Below, in pieces: positions 1-9,492 of a DNA stretch of 64,000 nt; positions within the stretch are counted from its first letter, which is position 1; each line of letters opens with the position of its first letter. A model generated the notes under the pieces. The model was given only the letters and a program-made list of their open reading frames with translations. It did not search any database and was not told where the DNA came from. Made by a program: the position numbers and the translations under genes. Where the stretch lies: positions 2,790,001-2,854,000 of the forward strand of contig NZ_CP130649.1 of assembly GCF_030552895.1 (NCBI RefSeq). Direction: 5' to 3'. The DNA comes from Tatumella ptyseos. Lineage in GTDB: Bacteria > Pseudomonadota > Gammaproteobacteria > Enterobacterales > Enterobacteriaceae.

Positions 1-642
1 ATTGATATTCATTCCATTTGGTGAGGCACCAATGGTAATCACCTCAGCACCAAGCTCACGCAACACATTCGGCGCAATATGGTATGTCGCACCATTGGCG
101 CAGTCGACGACAATTTTTAGACGATTCAAACTAAGATCGCTGGGAAAGGTCCCTTTACAAAATTCAATATATCGTCCTGCTGCATCCACAATACGACTCG
201 CACGTCCTAGCTCCGCTGAGGGCACACAAGTAATCTCTTTCTCAATTTCGGCTTCGATCGCGGCTTCGACTTCATCAGGGAGTTTCGTCCCCTCGGTCGA
301 AAAGAATTTAATCCCATTGTCATCGAATGGGTTATGAGAGGCAGATATTACTACCCCGGCTTCCGCGCGGAACGTCCGTGTTAAATAGGCAATTGCTGGC
401 GTCGGCATCGGCCCAGTGAAAGCAGCAGATAATCCAGCTGCCGCCAGGCCTGCTTCCAAAGCAGACTCCAACATATATCCAGATATTCGGGTATCTTTGC
501 CAATAATGACTTTTTTGGAACCTTGTCCGGCAAGTACTTTACCGGCGGCCCAGCCTAATTTTAAGACGAAATCAGGCGTTATTGGCGATTCGCCAACCTT
601 GCCGCGAATACCATCGGTACCAAAATATTTACGTTCGCTCAT
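1..642 (-). CDS. glmM: Phosphoglucosamine mutase GlmM (partial, N-terminal half)
   Basis: GlmM converts glucosamine-6-phosphate to glucosamine-1-phosphate in the cytoplasm, the step leading to UDP-GlcNAc for peptidoglycan and LPS. The reading frame opens with [14 protein letters not shown] and runs 214 codons to the window edge, about half the usual ~445 residues, so the gene is cut by the window and not broken. The phosphoserine loop [16 protein letters not shown] of alpha-D-phosphohexomutases is present near residue 100. The start lies 3 nt after the folP stop, as in the E. coli folP-glmM operon, and the two are probably co-transcribed. Confidence 0.97.
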   Translation of the reverse strand, partial: MSERKYFGTDGIRGKVGESPITPDFVLKLGWAAGKVLAGQGSKKVIIGKDTRISGYMLESALEAGLAAAGLSAAFTGPMPTPAIAYLTRTFRAEAGVVISASHNPFDDNGIKFFSTEGTKLPDEVEAAIEAEIEKEITCVPSAELGRASRIVDAAGRYIEFCKGTFPSDLSLNRLKIVVDCANGATYHIAPNVLRELGAEVITIGASPNGMNIN

Positions 643-645
643 GAA

Positions 646-1479
646 TTATCCTTTTGCTCTGAGAGTCGCTTCAACCACGCGTATCGCTTCAACGCTTTCT
701 TTCACATCATGTACTCGAATAATTTGTGCGCCCTGCATCGCCGCAATGACTGCACAGGCCAGGCTACCACTCAATCGCTGAGTTGGCCCGACATTTAGAA
801 GTTGACCAATCATGGACTTTCGAGACATTCCAACTAATAACGGCAAATCAAAATGATGGAAATGGTCCAAATTAGCCAATAACTCATAATTATGTTGGAG
901 GTTTTTACCAAATCCAAAACCGGGATCGAGCAACAGATTTTCCCGTTTTATTCCTGCAGCCGTGCAACGCACTATTTCGGAGGCTAAGAAACTATCAACT
1001 TCGGTAATAATTTGCTGATAGCTAGGGCTATGCTGCATCGATTTCGGCTCGCCTTGCATATGCATCAGGCAGACTGGCAAATCAACGTCGGCTGCAGCCT
1101 CACGCGCACCGGGTTCATTCAATGAGCGAATATCGTTAATTAAGTGGGCACCTGCGGCAGCGGCGGCACGAATCACTTCGGGTTTGGAGGTATCAACCGA
1201 GATCCAAACTTCGAATCTTTGAGATAATGCTTCAACGACTGGGATAACACGCGCCAATTCATCTTCTACTGAAACTTCATCAGCACCAGGGCGAGTAGAT
1301 TCGCCGCCAATATCAAGAATGGTCGCCCCAGCTATTACCATTTCATTCGCATGTGTAATCGCATCGATCAACGTTTTATGGCGGCCACCGTCAGAGAAAG
1401 AATCTGGGGTCATATTTAAAATCCCCATGATATGGGGAAAAGAGAGATCTAACTCACTCCCTCGCGCACGCAATTTCAT
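646..1479 (-). CDS. folP: Dihydropteroate synthase FolP
   Basis: This enzyme condenses p-aminobenzoate with hydroxymethyl-dihydropterin pyrophosphate to give dihydropteroate in folate synthesis and is the sulfonamide target. The 277-residue protein matches E. coli FolP over its full length. It shows the two pterin-binding signatures, MGILNMTPDSFSDGG near the N-terminus and GATILDIGGESTRPGA shortly after, plus LLDPGFGFGKN in the middle. It follows ftsH on the same strand after a strong terminator, and leads into glmM. Confidence 0.97.
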   Translation of the reverse strand: MKLRARGSELDLSFPHIMGILNMTPDSFSDGGRHKTLIDAITHANEMVIAGATILDIGGESTRPGADEVSVEDELARVIPVVEALSQRFEVWISVDTSKPEVIRAAAAAGAHLINDIRSLNEPGAREAAADVDLPVCLMHMQGEPKSMQHSPSYQQIITEVDSFLASEIVRCTAAGIKRENLLLDPGFGFGKNLQHNYELLANLDHFHHFDLPLLVGMSRKSMIGQLLNVGPTQRLSGSLACAVIAAMQGAQIIRVHDVKESVEAIRVVEATLRAKG

Positions 1480-1514
1480 TCAGTATCCTCTTTAACGCTC
1501 TATCGATGTGATGC

Positions 1515-1541
1515 AAAAAAAAACCCCGCATAAGCGGGGCT
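1515..1541 (-). terminator. Rho-independent terminator after ftsH
   Basis: On the minus strand a GC hairpin, GCGGGG / CCCCGC with a four-base loop, is followed by a run of nine U (A run at 1515-1523 on the plus strand). It lies between the ftsH stop and the folP start, so it should reduce read-through from ftsH into folP-glmM. Confidence 0.85.
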
Positions 1542-1585
1542 TTATTGTAGCGCGAACTGCCACTATTTATCGAATGATTCAGACA

Positions 1586-3505
1586 TTACATTGGGTTGCC
1601 TGGATCATTATTCTCTGGTGCATCGACAGGACGAGCTGCTTGCGGTGGCGCAACAGATTCTTCTTCTTTCACTGCCGGCTCAGTCCAACCTGCTGGAGCA
1701 CGAACTTCTCGACGCGCCATCAAATCATCAATTTGAGGAGCATCGATAGTTTCATACTTCATCAGCGCATCTTTCATCGTATGCAAGATGTCGATGTTCT
1801 CATTGAGCAGCTGACGAGCACGTTGATAGTTGCTGTCGATCAAGTGTTTGATTTCTTGGTCGATGATACGCGCGGTTTCGTCGGACATATGTTTCGCTTT
1901 AGCCACAGAGCGGCCTAGGAAAACTTCACCTTCTTCTTCTGCGTACAGTAGAGGACCTAATTTCTCAGAGAAGCCCCACTGGGTAACCATATTACGTGCG
2001 AGGTTAGTCGCCACTTTAATATCATTAGATGCCCCGGTAGATACTTTTTCTGGACCGTAGATGATCTCTTCCGCTAAACGTCCGCCATAAAGGGTCGAAA
2101 TTTGGCTCTCTAATTTCTGACGGCTTGCACTGATTGCATCGCCTTCAGGTAAGAAGAAAGTTACCCCTAACGCACGTCCACGTGGAATAATTGTCACTTT
2201 ATGTACTGGATCATGCTCCGGTACTAAGCGACCAATAATCGCGTGTCCTGCTTCGTGGTAAGCCGTTGACTCTTTTTGCGCTTCCGTCATAACCATTGAA
2301 CGGCGCTCTGCACCCATCATGATCTTGTCTTTAGCTTTTTCAAACTCGACCATCGAGACAACACGTTGGTTGCTACGCGCAGCAAAGAGTGCTGCTTCGT
2401 TTACGAGGTTTGCTAAATCAGCACCAGAAAAACCTGGTGTACCACGCGCGATGATCGCGGCATCAATATCAGTCGCCAAAGGAACGCGACGCATATGCAC
2501 TTTTAAGATTTGCTCACGGCCACGAACATCAGGTAATCCAACAACGACTTGACGGTCAAAACGACCTGGACGAAGGAGCGCAGGGTCAAGCACGTCAGGG
2601 CGGTTAGTCGCCGCAATAACGATGATCCCTTCATTACCTTCAAAGCCATCCATCTCAACGAGCATTTGGTTCAGCGTTTGTTCACGTTCATCGTGACCAC
2701 CACCTAGCCCAGCGCCACGTTGACGTCCTACTGCATCAATCTCATCGATAAAGATGATGCAAGGTGCGGATTTCTTTGCCTGTTCGAACATATCACGAAC
2801 ACGTGATGCGCCCACACCAACAAACATTTCAACGAAATCTGAACCGGAAATGGTGAAGAACGGAACTTTCGCTTCCCCTGCAATCGCCTTGGCCAGCAGC
2901 GTTTTACCGGTCCCTGGAGGGCCGACCATCAACACGCCTTTAGGAATTTTTCCGCCGAGCTTTTGGAAACGCGAAGGTTCACGAAGATATTCCACCAGCT
3001 CACTGACTTCTTCTTTCGCTTCGTCACAACCTGCGACATCGGCAAAAGTGGTTTTAATCTGATCTTCCGTCAACATGCGGGCTTTGCTTTTACCGAAAGA
3101 CATGGCACCTTTGCCACCGCCTCCCTGCATTTGACGCATAAAGAAGATCCATACGCCAATTAGCAACAACATTGGGAACCAAGAAATAAAGATAGAGGTC
3201 AGCAGACTTTGACCTTCTGGCGGTTCACCAACAACTTTTACCTTCTTAGATAAAAGATTTTGCAGTAATTGCGGGTCATTGACAGGAATATACGTAGTAT
3301 ATTTATTGCTATCGTTAGTGGTTACGTTAATCTCACGCCCATTAATACGTGCCTCGCGAATCTGGTTTTGATTCACTTCTGTCACGAAAGTTGAATAATC
3401 GACTTTCTTGCCATTTGACTCGCTGGGCCCAAAGCTTTGGAATACAGTCATTAGCACTACCGCGATGACTAACCAAAGAATTAGGTTTTTCGCCATGTCA
3501 CTCAA
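1586..3505 (-). CDS. ftsH: ATP-dependent zinc metalloprotease FtsH
   Basis: FtsH is the membrane-anchored AAA+ protease that degrades sigma-32, LpxC and misassembled membrane proteins. Two N-terminal transmembrane segments flank a periplasmic domain. They are followed by Walker A GPPGTGKT, Walker B IIFIDEID, the second-region-of-homology arginines and the zinc motif HEAGH. The protein is about 639 residues, close to E. coli. The first in-frame start is TTG at 3505 (product beginning MSDMAKN) with a GAGG sequence 8 nt upstream. ATG at 3496 (MAKN) is the alternative. rlmE lies immediately upstream, as in E. coli. Confidence 0.97.
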   Translation of the reverse strand: MSDMAKNLILWLVIAVVLMTVFQSFGPSESNGKKVDYSTFVTEVNQNQIREARINGREINVTTNDSNKYTTYIPVNDPQLLQNLLSKKVKVVGEPPEGQSLLTSIFISWFPMLLLIGVWIFFMRQMQGGGGKGAMSFGKSKARMLTEDQIKTTFADVAGCDEAKEEVSELVEYLREPSRFQKLGGKIPKGVLMVGPPGTGKTLLAKAIAGEAKVPFFTISGSDFVEMFVGVGASRVRDMFEQAKKSAPCIIFIDEIDAVGRQRGAGLGGGHDEREQTLNQMLVEMDGFEGNEGIIVIAATNRPDVLDPALLRPGRFDRQVVVGLPDVRGREQILKVHMRRVPLATDIDAAIIARGTPGFSGADLANLVNEAALFAARSNQRVVSMVEFEKAKDKIMMGAERRSMVMTEAQKESTAYHEAGHAIIGRLVPEHDPVHKVTIIPRGRALGVTFFLPEGDAISASRQKLESQISTLYGGRLAEEIIYGPEKVSTGASNDIKVATNLARNMVTQWGFSEKLGPLLYAEEEGEVFLGRSVAKAKHMSDETARIIDQEIKHLIDSNYQRARQLLNENIDILHTMKDALMKYETIDAPQIDDLMARREVRAPAGWTEPAVKEEESVAPPQAARPVDAPENNDPGNPM

Positions 3506-3552
3506 GGGATTAACCTCTTATTTACAACGATGTTAACAGAAAGCGTAGGGAG

Positions 3553-4182
3553 CTATGGTTTGCGCCCAGTCGCTACAATGTACACTTCACGAGAACGTGA
3601 ACGCGAAGCGTCTGGCTTACGAACTTTAACCTTCGTAAATAAGGAGCGGATTTCGCGTAGGTAATCATCAAAACCATCTCCCTGGAACACCTTTACTACA
3701 AAACTGCCACCTGGTGCCAACACATCGCGACACATTTCAAGTGCAAGTTCTACAAGATACATCGCACGAGGAATATCTACCGCGGGAGTGCCGCTCATAT
3801 TTGGTGCCATATCTGACATTACTACCTGCACCTTACCGTCACCGACACGATCGAGCAACGCTTTTAGTACAGCTTCTTCTCGGAAATCACCTTGAAGAAA
3901 GTCTACACCAACAATTGGATCCATTGGCAAGATATCACATGCGATAATTCGACCGCTTGCACCTATCTGATCGACCACATATTGTGACCAACCACCGGGC
4001 GCGGCCCCTAAATCTACAACCGTCATACCTGGTTTAAAGAGACGATCACCTTGTTGGATCTCATCCAGTTTAAACCATGCTCGCGAACGTAGACCTTTCT
4101 TTTGTGCTTGTTGCACATATTTATCGCTAAAGTGTTCCTGTAACCAGCGACTTGAGCTGGCTGAACGCTTCTTTCCCGTCAT
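3553..4182 (-). CDS. rlmE: 23S rRNA 2'-O-ribose methyltransferase RlmE
   Basis: RlmE (FtsJ/RrmJ) methylates U2552 of 23S rRNA late in 50S assembly, using S-adenosylmethionine. The 209-residue product starting [13 protein letters not shown] has the length of E. coli RlmE. The frame is open for 34 more codons upstream, but those do not resemble the family, so the ATG at 4182 is chosen. The SAM loop [14 protein letters not shown] and the catalytic K-D-K-E set (in [28 protein letters not shown]) are visible. It is transcribed toward ftsH and is divergent from yhbY. Confidence 0.96.
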   Translation of the reverse strand: MTGKKRSASSSRWLQEHFSDKYVQQAQKKGLRSRAWFKLDEIQQGDRLFKPGMTVVDLGAAPGGWSQYVVDQIGASGRIIACDILPMDPIVGVDFLQGDFREEAVLKALLDRVGDGKVQVVMSDMAPNMSGTPAVDIPRAMYLVELALEMCRDVLAPGGSFVVKVFQGDGFDDYLREIRSLFTKVKVRKPDASRSRSREVYIVATGRKP

Positions 4183-4307
4183 ACTTTTTCCAACATTTTT
4201 GTATCGCAGCGATAAATCATTACGCAAAATGCTGCGTTGATTTGGCGATATACTAGAGATGGCGGTACAATGACCTGTTTTCAATCCCTGAGTAAGTAAA
4301 TAATACG

Positions 4308-4601
4308 ATGAATCTAAGTACTAAACAAAAACAGCACCTGAAAGGTCTCGCTCATCCATTGAAGCCCGTCGTGATGTTAGGCAACAATGGTTTAACCGAA
4401 GGCGTTCTCGCTGAACTTGACCAAGCTCTAGAACACCATGAGCTAATCAAAGTGAAAATCGCGACTGAAGACCGTGAAACCAAAGCGTTGATCGTGGCAG
4501 CAATTGTTCGTGAAACCTCAGCGGCGGAAGTTCAGGTTATCGGTAAGACGCTGGTGCTTTACCGTCCTTCTAAAGAAAAGAAAATTTCTTTGCCGCGTTA
4601 A
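4308..4601 (+). CDS. yhbY: CRM-domain ribosome assembly RNA-binding protein YhbY
   Basis: A 97-residue single CRM-domain protein that associates with pre-50S ribosomal particles. It is nearly identical in length and sequence to E. coli YhbY, with the [16 protein letters not shown] segment containing the GxxG RNA-binding loop (GNNG). It is transcribed divergently from rlmE, another 50S maturation factor, and ends at its own terminator. Confidence 0.95.
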   Translation: MNLSTKQKQHLKGLAHPLKPVVMLGNNGLTEGVLAELDQALEHHELIKVKIATEDRETKALIVAAIVRETSAAEVQVIGKTLVLYRPSKEKKISLPR

Positions 4602-4636
4602 TTCTGGAAGAAAATATCATTATTTCACCTCCAGTT

Positions 4637-4661
4637 AAAAGGCTGTTTTACAGCCTTTTTC
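4637..4661 (+). terminator. Rho-independent terminator after yhbY
   Basis: AAAAGGCTG - TTTTA - CAGCCTTTTT forms a short hairpin with a U tract on the plus strand, 35 nt after the yhbY stop. The flanking A run would make it partly active on the minus strand for greA as well. Confidence 0.85.
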
Positions 4662-4756
4662 TTACCTAAAGATATATTAGCACGGTTAATCCGGTTTGCG
4701 GGACCGAAATGCTGAAAAGCCTCGTCGCAACGCGATATATCTTCGCCGTCTAGGGG

Positions 4757-5233
4757 TTAAAGGTACTCAACCTTAATAACTTCATATTCCACATCACCCC
4801 CTGGCGTTTTTACGACAGTCACATCATCCACTTCTTTACCGATCAATCCTCGTGCCATCGGCGAATTAACCGAAATCAGATTTTGCTTAAAGTCAGCTTC
4901 GTCATCGCCCACTATCCGATAAGTCGCTTCTTCTTCCGAATGGGTATTATATACGGTTACTGTCGCACCAAAAATAACGCGGCCTGTTGCAGCCATTTTC
5001 GTCACGTCAATAATTTGTGCATTCGATAATTTTGCTTCAATTTCTTGAATACGGCCTTCACAAAAACCTTGCTCTTCACGCGCAGCATGGTATTCCGCAT
5101 TTTCCTTTAAGTCCCCGTGCTCTCTCGCTTCGGCGATAGAGGCAATAATACGAGGGCGCTTAACATTTTTAAGCTCATTAAGCTCTTCACGCAGTTGCTC
5201 TGCACCGCGAAGGGTCATAGGAATCTGGCTCAT
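4757..5233 (-). CDS. greA: Transcription elongation factor GreA
   Basis: GreA rescues backtracked RNA polymerase by stimulating cleavage of the nascent RNA in the secondary channel. The 158-residue protein has the N-terminal coiled coil carrying the acidic tip motif ([18 protein letters not shown], with the D and E that coordinate catalytic Mg2+) and the C-terminal FKBP-like domain. Length equals E. coli GreA. It has its own upstream region, shared divergently with dacB. Confidence 0.97.
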   Translation of the reverse strand: MSQIPMTLRGAEQLREELNELKNVKRPRIIASIAEAREHGDLKENAEYHAAREEQGFCEGRIQEIEAKLSNAQIIDVTKMAATGRVIFGATVTVYNTHSEEEATYRIVGDDEADFKQNLISVNSPMARGLIGKEVDDVTVVKTPGGDVEYEVIKVEYL

Positions 5234-5283
5234 CTTATACTCCTCATTAATCTGTTATTCAGTCAATCATCCTGATTCGATGC

Positions 5284-5303
5284 CAGCTTAACCGATTAAG
5301 CTG
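5284..5303 (-). promoter_or_regulatory. Stem-loop in greA leader
   Basis: An 8-bp perfect inverted repeat CAGCTTAA / TTAAGCTG with a CCGA loop lies about 50 nt upstream of the greA start. In E. coli the greA leader makes the GraL small RNAs through a leader terminator. Here there is no clear U run after the stem, so equivalence to GraL is only a possibility. Confidence 0.35.
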
Positions 5304-5472
5304 CACCTAAATTTGAAACAAAACAATCCCGCCTCAGATAGTTTGCTATCCAAGACGAGTGAATTTTCAGTTTGATACATATTTTACCCGAGAGTTCCTC
5401 CCGGATCATCGTTTACTTTGCCCCTCAAGGGGACGTAGTATTGCGGGCTCCACTGTTAACGACGCCGAGATT

Positions 5473-6906
5473 ATGCGACTTTCAAGATTGATTACAGCAC
5501 TTACCCTTGGGGTAACGCTACAAGCCTCTGCAACGCCTGTCGAGGATTATACCCAATACCTTCCTGATGGTACCAATCTCGCGTTCATGGCGCAAAGGGT
5601 AGGCGATACAACACCGATTGTCGATTATCACGGAAAACAAATGGCACTGCCTGCGAGTACAATGAAAGTGTTCACTGCACTGGCTGCCTTACTTGAACTT
5701 GGCAAAGATTTTCGTTTCCAGACCACCTTTGAAAGTAAGCAAAAAATAGCCGGTAATACTTTGCAAGGGGACCTCGTTGCTCGTTTTGGTGGTGACCCGA
5801 CATTTACGCGGCAAGACTTACGAAATATGGTCGCGCAACTCAAACAAAAGGGCGTTACGCATATCCAGGGTAACTTAGTCATCGATACCTCGGTTTTCGC
5901 GAGCCACGATATGGCTCCCGGCTGGCCATGGAATGATTTAACGCAATGCTTTAGCGCGCCTCCCGCAGCCGCGATTATCGATAAAAACTGTTTCTCTATT
6001 TCGCTTTATAGCGCGAAAACACCGGGAGAAAATGCTTTTATCCGTATCGCCTCTTACTATCCAGCCCATATGTATAGTGAGGTAAAAACCTTAGGCCCTA
6101 ATTCAGGTGAAGCGCAATATTGCGAACTTGATGTCAATCCAGGGGAACTAAATCGCTATACCCTAACGGGATGTCTGCGTCAGCGTAATGATCCACTGCC
6201 CCTAGCTTTCGCCGTACAGGATGGCGCTGCTTGGGCGGGGGAAATTTTACGCGATGAGTTACGCAAGGCGGATATCGACTATAGTGGCCATTTGGTCCGA
6301 CAAACGCAACCTGGTGAACCCGGTACCGTACTCGCCATTGAACAATCGGCCCCGCTTCATAGCCTGTTACATACCATGCTGAAAAAATCAGACAATATGA
6401 TTGCCGACACGGTTTTCCGAACAATCGGCCATCACTACTTTAACGTACCTGGTACCTTTCGAGCAGGCTCGGATGCGGTGCGCCGTATCCTTCGTGAGAA
6501 AGCCGGCGTAGATATGGGAAACACTATCCAAGTCGATGGTTCAGGGTTATCGCGACACGATTTAGTGGCGCCGGATACCATGATGCAAGCTCTACAATTT
6601 ATTGCGAAGAATGACAGTAGCCTCGACTTTATTAGCATGCTTCCTTTAGCCGGTTACGATGGCACCTTGCAATATCGAGGCGGGTTGCATGAAGCTGGAG
6701 TCGATGGAAAACTTTCAGCGAAGACCGGTTCACTACAGGGAGTCTATAACTTGGCGGGCTTCTTGACGACGTCGCGCGGAACACGTATTGCCTTCGTACA
6801 ATACCTTTCAGGCTATGCAGTACCCCCTGAAGATCAGCGCACGCGCCGCGTTCCCCTCGTTCGGTTTGAAAGCCGGCTATACAGTGATTTGTATCGAAAT
6901 TATTAG
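5473..6906 (+). CDS. dacB: D-Ala-D-Ala carboxypeptidase/endopeptidase PBP4 (DacB)
   Basis: Periplasmic low-molecular-mass penicillin-binding protein that trims and cleaves peptidoglycan cross-links. The ATG at 5473 gives 477 residues, the length of E. coli DacB, beginning with the signal peptide MRLSRLITALTLGVTLQASA. The frame is open 38 codons further upstream, but that part is unlike the family. Catalytic motifs are all present: STMK (SxxK), SDN (SxN) and KTG in SAKTGSLQG. The gene faces fepA across a shared terminator, marking the left edge of the inserted enterobactin block. Confidence 0.96.
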   Translation: MRLSRLITALTLGVTLQASATPVEDYTQYLPDGTNLAFMAQRVGDTTPIVDYHGKQMALPASTMKVFTALAALLELGKDFRFQTTFESKQKIAGNTLQGDLVARFGGDPTFTRQDLRNMVAQLKQKGVTHIQGNLVIDTSVFASHDMAPGWPWNDLTQCFSAPPAAAIIDKNCFSISLYSAKTPGENAFIRIASYYPAHMYSEVKTLGPNSGEAQYCELDVNPGELNRYTLTGCLRQRNDPLPLAFAVQDGAAWAGEILRDELRKADIDYSGHLVRQTQPGEPGTVLAIEQSAPLHSLLHTMLKKSDNMIADTVFRTIGHHYFNVPGTFRAGSDAVRRILREKAGVDMGNTIQVDGSGLSRHDLVAPDTMMQALQFIAKNDSSLDFISMLPLAGYDGTLQYRGGLHEAGVDGKLSAKTGSLQGVYNLAGFLTTSRGTRIAFVQYLSGYAVPPEDQRTRRVPLVRFESRLYSDLYRNY

Positions 6907-6910
6907 CCAT

Positions 6911-6936
6911 AAAAAACCCGCTTACGCGGGTTTTTT
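6911..6936. terminator. Bidirectional terminator between dacB and fepA
   Basis: A6-CCCGC - TTAC - GCGGG-T6 is symmetrical, with an 11-bp stem and A/T runs on both sides. It sits between the dacB stop (6906) and the convergent fepA stop (6938), so it can serve both. Confidence 0.92.
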
Positions 6937-6937
6937 A

Positions 6938-9271
6938 TTAGAAGTGAGTATTAAGACTCATGTAGAAAGTTCGGCCTGACTCGTTGTAAGTGTTAGCACC
7001 GGCTCCATATAAGGCACTATATTCACCCTTAGGATTAATCGTCTGAGTGGTTTGTGCATTACCCTCGCGGAAGTGACGTTTATCAAAGAGGTTATCGATC
7101 CCTGCCGTCACACTGACATTCTTGGTAGCATCCCATGTCGCGCTTGCACCAAAGATGCTGTATGGACTGACTTCACGGGTATCAGGATAACTGACTTTAT
7201 CCCCTTGGTAGTTACGGCTCTTCGGTTTCTGTTTGCCGTACCAAGTCCATGTTGCTTGTACCGACAGGTCCTGACGAATCTGCCACTCGACATTGGAATT
7301 CAAGGTAAATTGTGGAATTACAGAAAGACGATCATGGTTCGTCTTATCCTTACTTTGCAGCATCCACGTCATATTGTTATTCCAAGTAACGGTATCGGTG
7401 ACTGGGACATTAAAGGTTCCCTCTAGTCCTTCAACAACCGCACGCGGTACATTTTCCCATTGGAAAACACGGGTACCACTGCTGTTGGTTGAGGTAACAT
7501 CGTTACCCGATTCAATTTTATTATGGTAGTCATTACGGAAATAAGTCAGGCCAGCTTGGAGTCCAGCAAGATCTTTATACTCTAGGCCGATCTCTTTGTT
7601 GACACTGGTCTCTGCTTTCAGGTCGCGATTCCCCTGCAAATAGCAGCCCGAGCTCGAGCTGCCGTAACACCCTTGTCCTTTGCTATAGAGAATATAGTTG
7701 GGGTTGGTTTGATACAGATTAGGCGCTTTGTAGGCACGGGCGATCCCCATCTTCAACGTCCACTCATTGGTGAGCTGCTGAGTTAAGTTAAGTGATGGGC
7801 TCCAGTTAGTGCCGACAATAGAGTGGTGATCAAAGCGGATGGCCGGCGTTAAAACCGTTGAATCCGTAATATCCATATTGTCTTCAGCAAACATTGAGAA
7901 GATCTGCGCTTGCGAATACGGTGAGCGCGTACTCGTTCCGACACCACTAATCGCTCCGCCAGTGTTGCTCCCAGTAAGCGCTTGGCCGGTCGAGGTACCA
8001 TCTTTCATCTTCTGCTGGTTCCACTCAGTCCCCAAAGTGAGGTTCTGATCTACCCAAGCAGTAAAGGGAATACTGACTTCGCTATGCAGCAGCACATCAC
8101 TTAAATCGATATCAGAAAATCCAGCATTATCATTAAACCTTCCTTCTCCCCCGCCTGCCAACCCCTCGGTAATCCTTGAGTTACGGGTTCTTTCATATTG
8201 CGCATAGGTATTGGTGCTAACACCGTTGTCCCAAACACCAGTCCAGGTTAAGGCATAATCTTGGCGATAAATACGGTTAGTTTCGTCACCATATTTACTT
8301 TTTACATAATCTGTCGTATTGGTGTTCTGCGTATCACCCGCATAAATATTTCCTTGGCGGCTGGTCCCGGCTTCGAATTCTAGGTGCTGATTAGGCGCAA
8401 ATTCCCAGTTCAGTTTACCATGAAGGTCTTTATCTCGTACCCCTTCTCTTCCAGCAGGAAAACTTCCTTTGTAAAGTGGGCCTACACGCGGTGCTGAATG
8501 GCTTTGGTTGATATCATAAGCATCTGCCTGAGTCTTATCGATATTTCCCCAAATACTTAAGGTTAGACTATCGGTTGCTGGGCCCATCAAGCTGAAGTTT
8601 GTTCGTTTGGTCGAGCCTTCAGATTTGTGTTGCGGAACGTTGTAATACGCGTTCCAAGAGCCATGCCACTCCTTATTCGCTTGCTTGGTGATGATGTTGA
8701 CCACCCCACCCATTGCCCCGCTACCGTAGCGCGCCGCAGCAGGTCCACGGATGACTTCAATATGATCAATCATTTCTGGTGGTACCCAGTTGGTATCACC
8801 CCGTGAATCTCGCTCGCCCCGCCATCCATAACGCACGGAGTTTTTACTACTAACTGGACGGCCATCGATCAAGATCAAGGTATTTTCTGGTCCCATGCCC
8901 CGAATATCAATTTGACGGTTATTCCCCCGCTGCCCGCTGGTCGAGTTACCTGTCAAATTCACCCCAGGCTGCGTACGAATAATTTCCGATACATCGCGAG
9001 CAGGGGGGTGTTTTCGTATTGCCTCGGATGAGATCGTCGAAACACCAGGCGCTTGAAGCGTTTGCTGACGTGCCGTTACGACGATGGAGTTATGCGAGGC
9101 TTCTTTGGTAGATAATGCTTCGTCACCAGAGGTTTGTGTTGGGGTTTCATCCGTCGCTGAGGTATTGACAGTAGTATCCGTTGAAGCCGCTGAAACCGGC
9201 GTGCAATAAAGAAAAAGCGAGCTACCTAGCTCAAGACAAATTGCAGCAGAAAGAAATGATAATTTTTTCAT
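6938..9271 (-). CDS. fepA: TonB-dependent ferric enterobactin receptor FepA
   Basis: FepA is the outer-membrane gated beta-barrel that binds and imports Fe-enterobactin using TonB energy. The protein is 777 residues, versus about 746 in E. coli. It has a signal peptide, then a Ser/Thr/Glu-rich linker longer than in E. coli, the TonB-box-like segment SIVVTAR, the plug domain (APGVSTISSEAIRK, RGNNRQIDIRGMGPENT) and the barrel ending in ...YMSLNTHF with terminal Phe. The barrel retains SKGQGCYGSSSSGCYLQGN, which carries the two loop cysteines. It is divergent from fes across a Fur box, as in E. coli, but entD, normally next to fepA, is missing. Confidence 0.96.
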   Translation of the reverse strand: MKKLSFLSAAICLELGSSLFLYCTPVSAASTDTTVNTSATDETPTQTSGDEALSTKEASHNSIVVTARQQTLQAPGVSTISSEAIRKHPPARDVSEIIRTQPGVNLTGNSTSGQRGNNRQIDIRGMGPENTLILIDGRPVSSKNSVRYGWRGERDSRGDTNWVPPEMIDHIEVIRGPAAARYGSGAMGGVVNIITKQANKEWHGSWNAYYNVPQHKSEGSTKRTNFSLMGPATDSLTLSIWGNIDKTQADAYDINQSHSAPRVGPLYKGSFPAGREGVRDKDLHGKLNWEFAPNQHLEFEAGTSRQGNIYAGDTQNTNTTDYVKSKYGDETNRIYRQDYALTWTGVWDNGVSTNTYAQYERTRNSRITEGLAGGGEGRFNDNAGFSDIDLSDVLLHSEVSIPFTAWVDQNLTLGTEWNQQKMKDGTSTGQALTGSNTGGAISGVGTSTRSPYSQAQIFSMFAEDNMDITDSTVLTPAIRFDHHSIVGTNWSPSLNLTQQLTNEWTLKMGIARAYKAPNLYQTNPNYILYSKGQGCYGSSSSGCYLQGNRDLKAETSVNKEIGLEYKDLAGLQAGLTYFRNDYHNKIESGNDVTSTNSSGTRVFQWENVPRAVVEGLEGTFNVPVTDTVTWNNNMTWMLQSKDKTNHDRLSVIPQFTLNSNVEWQIRQDLSVQATWTWYGKQKPKSRNYQGDKVSYPDTREVSPYSIFGASATWDATKNVSVTAGIDNLFDKRHFREGNAQTTQTINPKGEYSALYGAGANTYNESGRTFYMSLNTHF

Positions 9272-9407
9272 TTGTTATAATCCCAGTTCCCTAGGTCTGT
9301 GCTGTGTGTGTGTTTAGTAAGGAGCCTTTACGTAACCGGTCATATTCTGTCATTAAAAGCGCAATAAATGACAAACAACGTAAAGAGAGATTGCAATCTA
9401 TTGCAGA

Positions 9408-9434
9408 TGAAAATAATTATCAATACTATTATCA
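9408..9434. promoter_or_regulatory. Fur box between fepA and fes
   Basis: TGAAAAT-A-ATTATCA matches the 7-1-7 Fur consensus TGATAAT-N-ATTATCA at 13 of 14 positions. A second ATTATCA follows 12 bp later (9428-9434). The site is about 60-85 bp upstream of fes and about 140 bp upstream of fepA, fitting iron repression of both divergent genes. Confidence 0.8.
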
Positions 9435-9492
9435 ATAAATCTCGCTTCTCAACGCTATTCGCAGGTAGCGGCTATAAAAGATAATTTTGCAC

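Noticed and set aside
2-781. Plus-strand open frames over glmM and folP (111 and 121 codons)
   Set aside because: They are antisense to glmM and folP, which are recognised full-frame on the minus strand, and have no ribosome site or family similarity.
4670-4743. AAGATATAT ... ATATATCTT inverted repeat between yhbY and greA
   Set aside because: The arms are AT-only, short and about 56 nt apart; too weak to call a feature.
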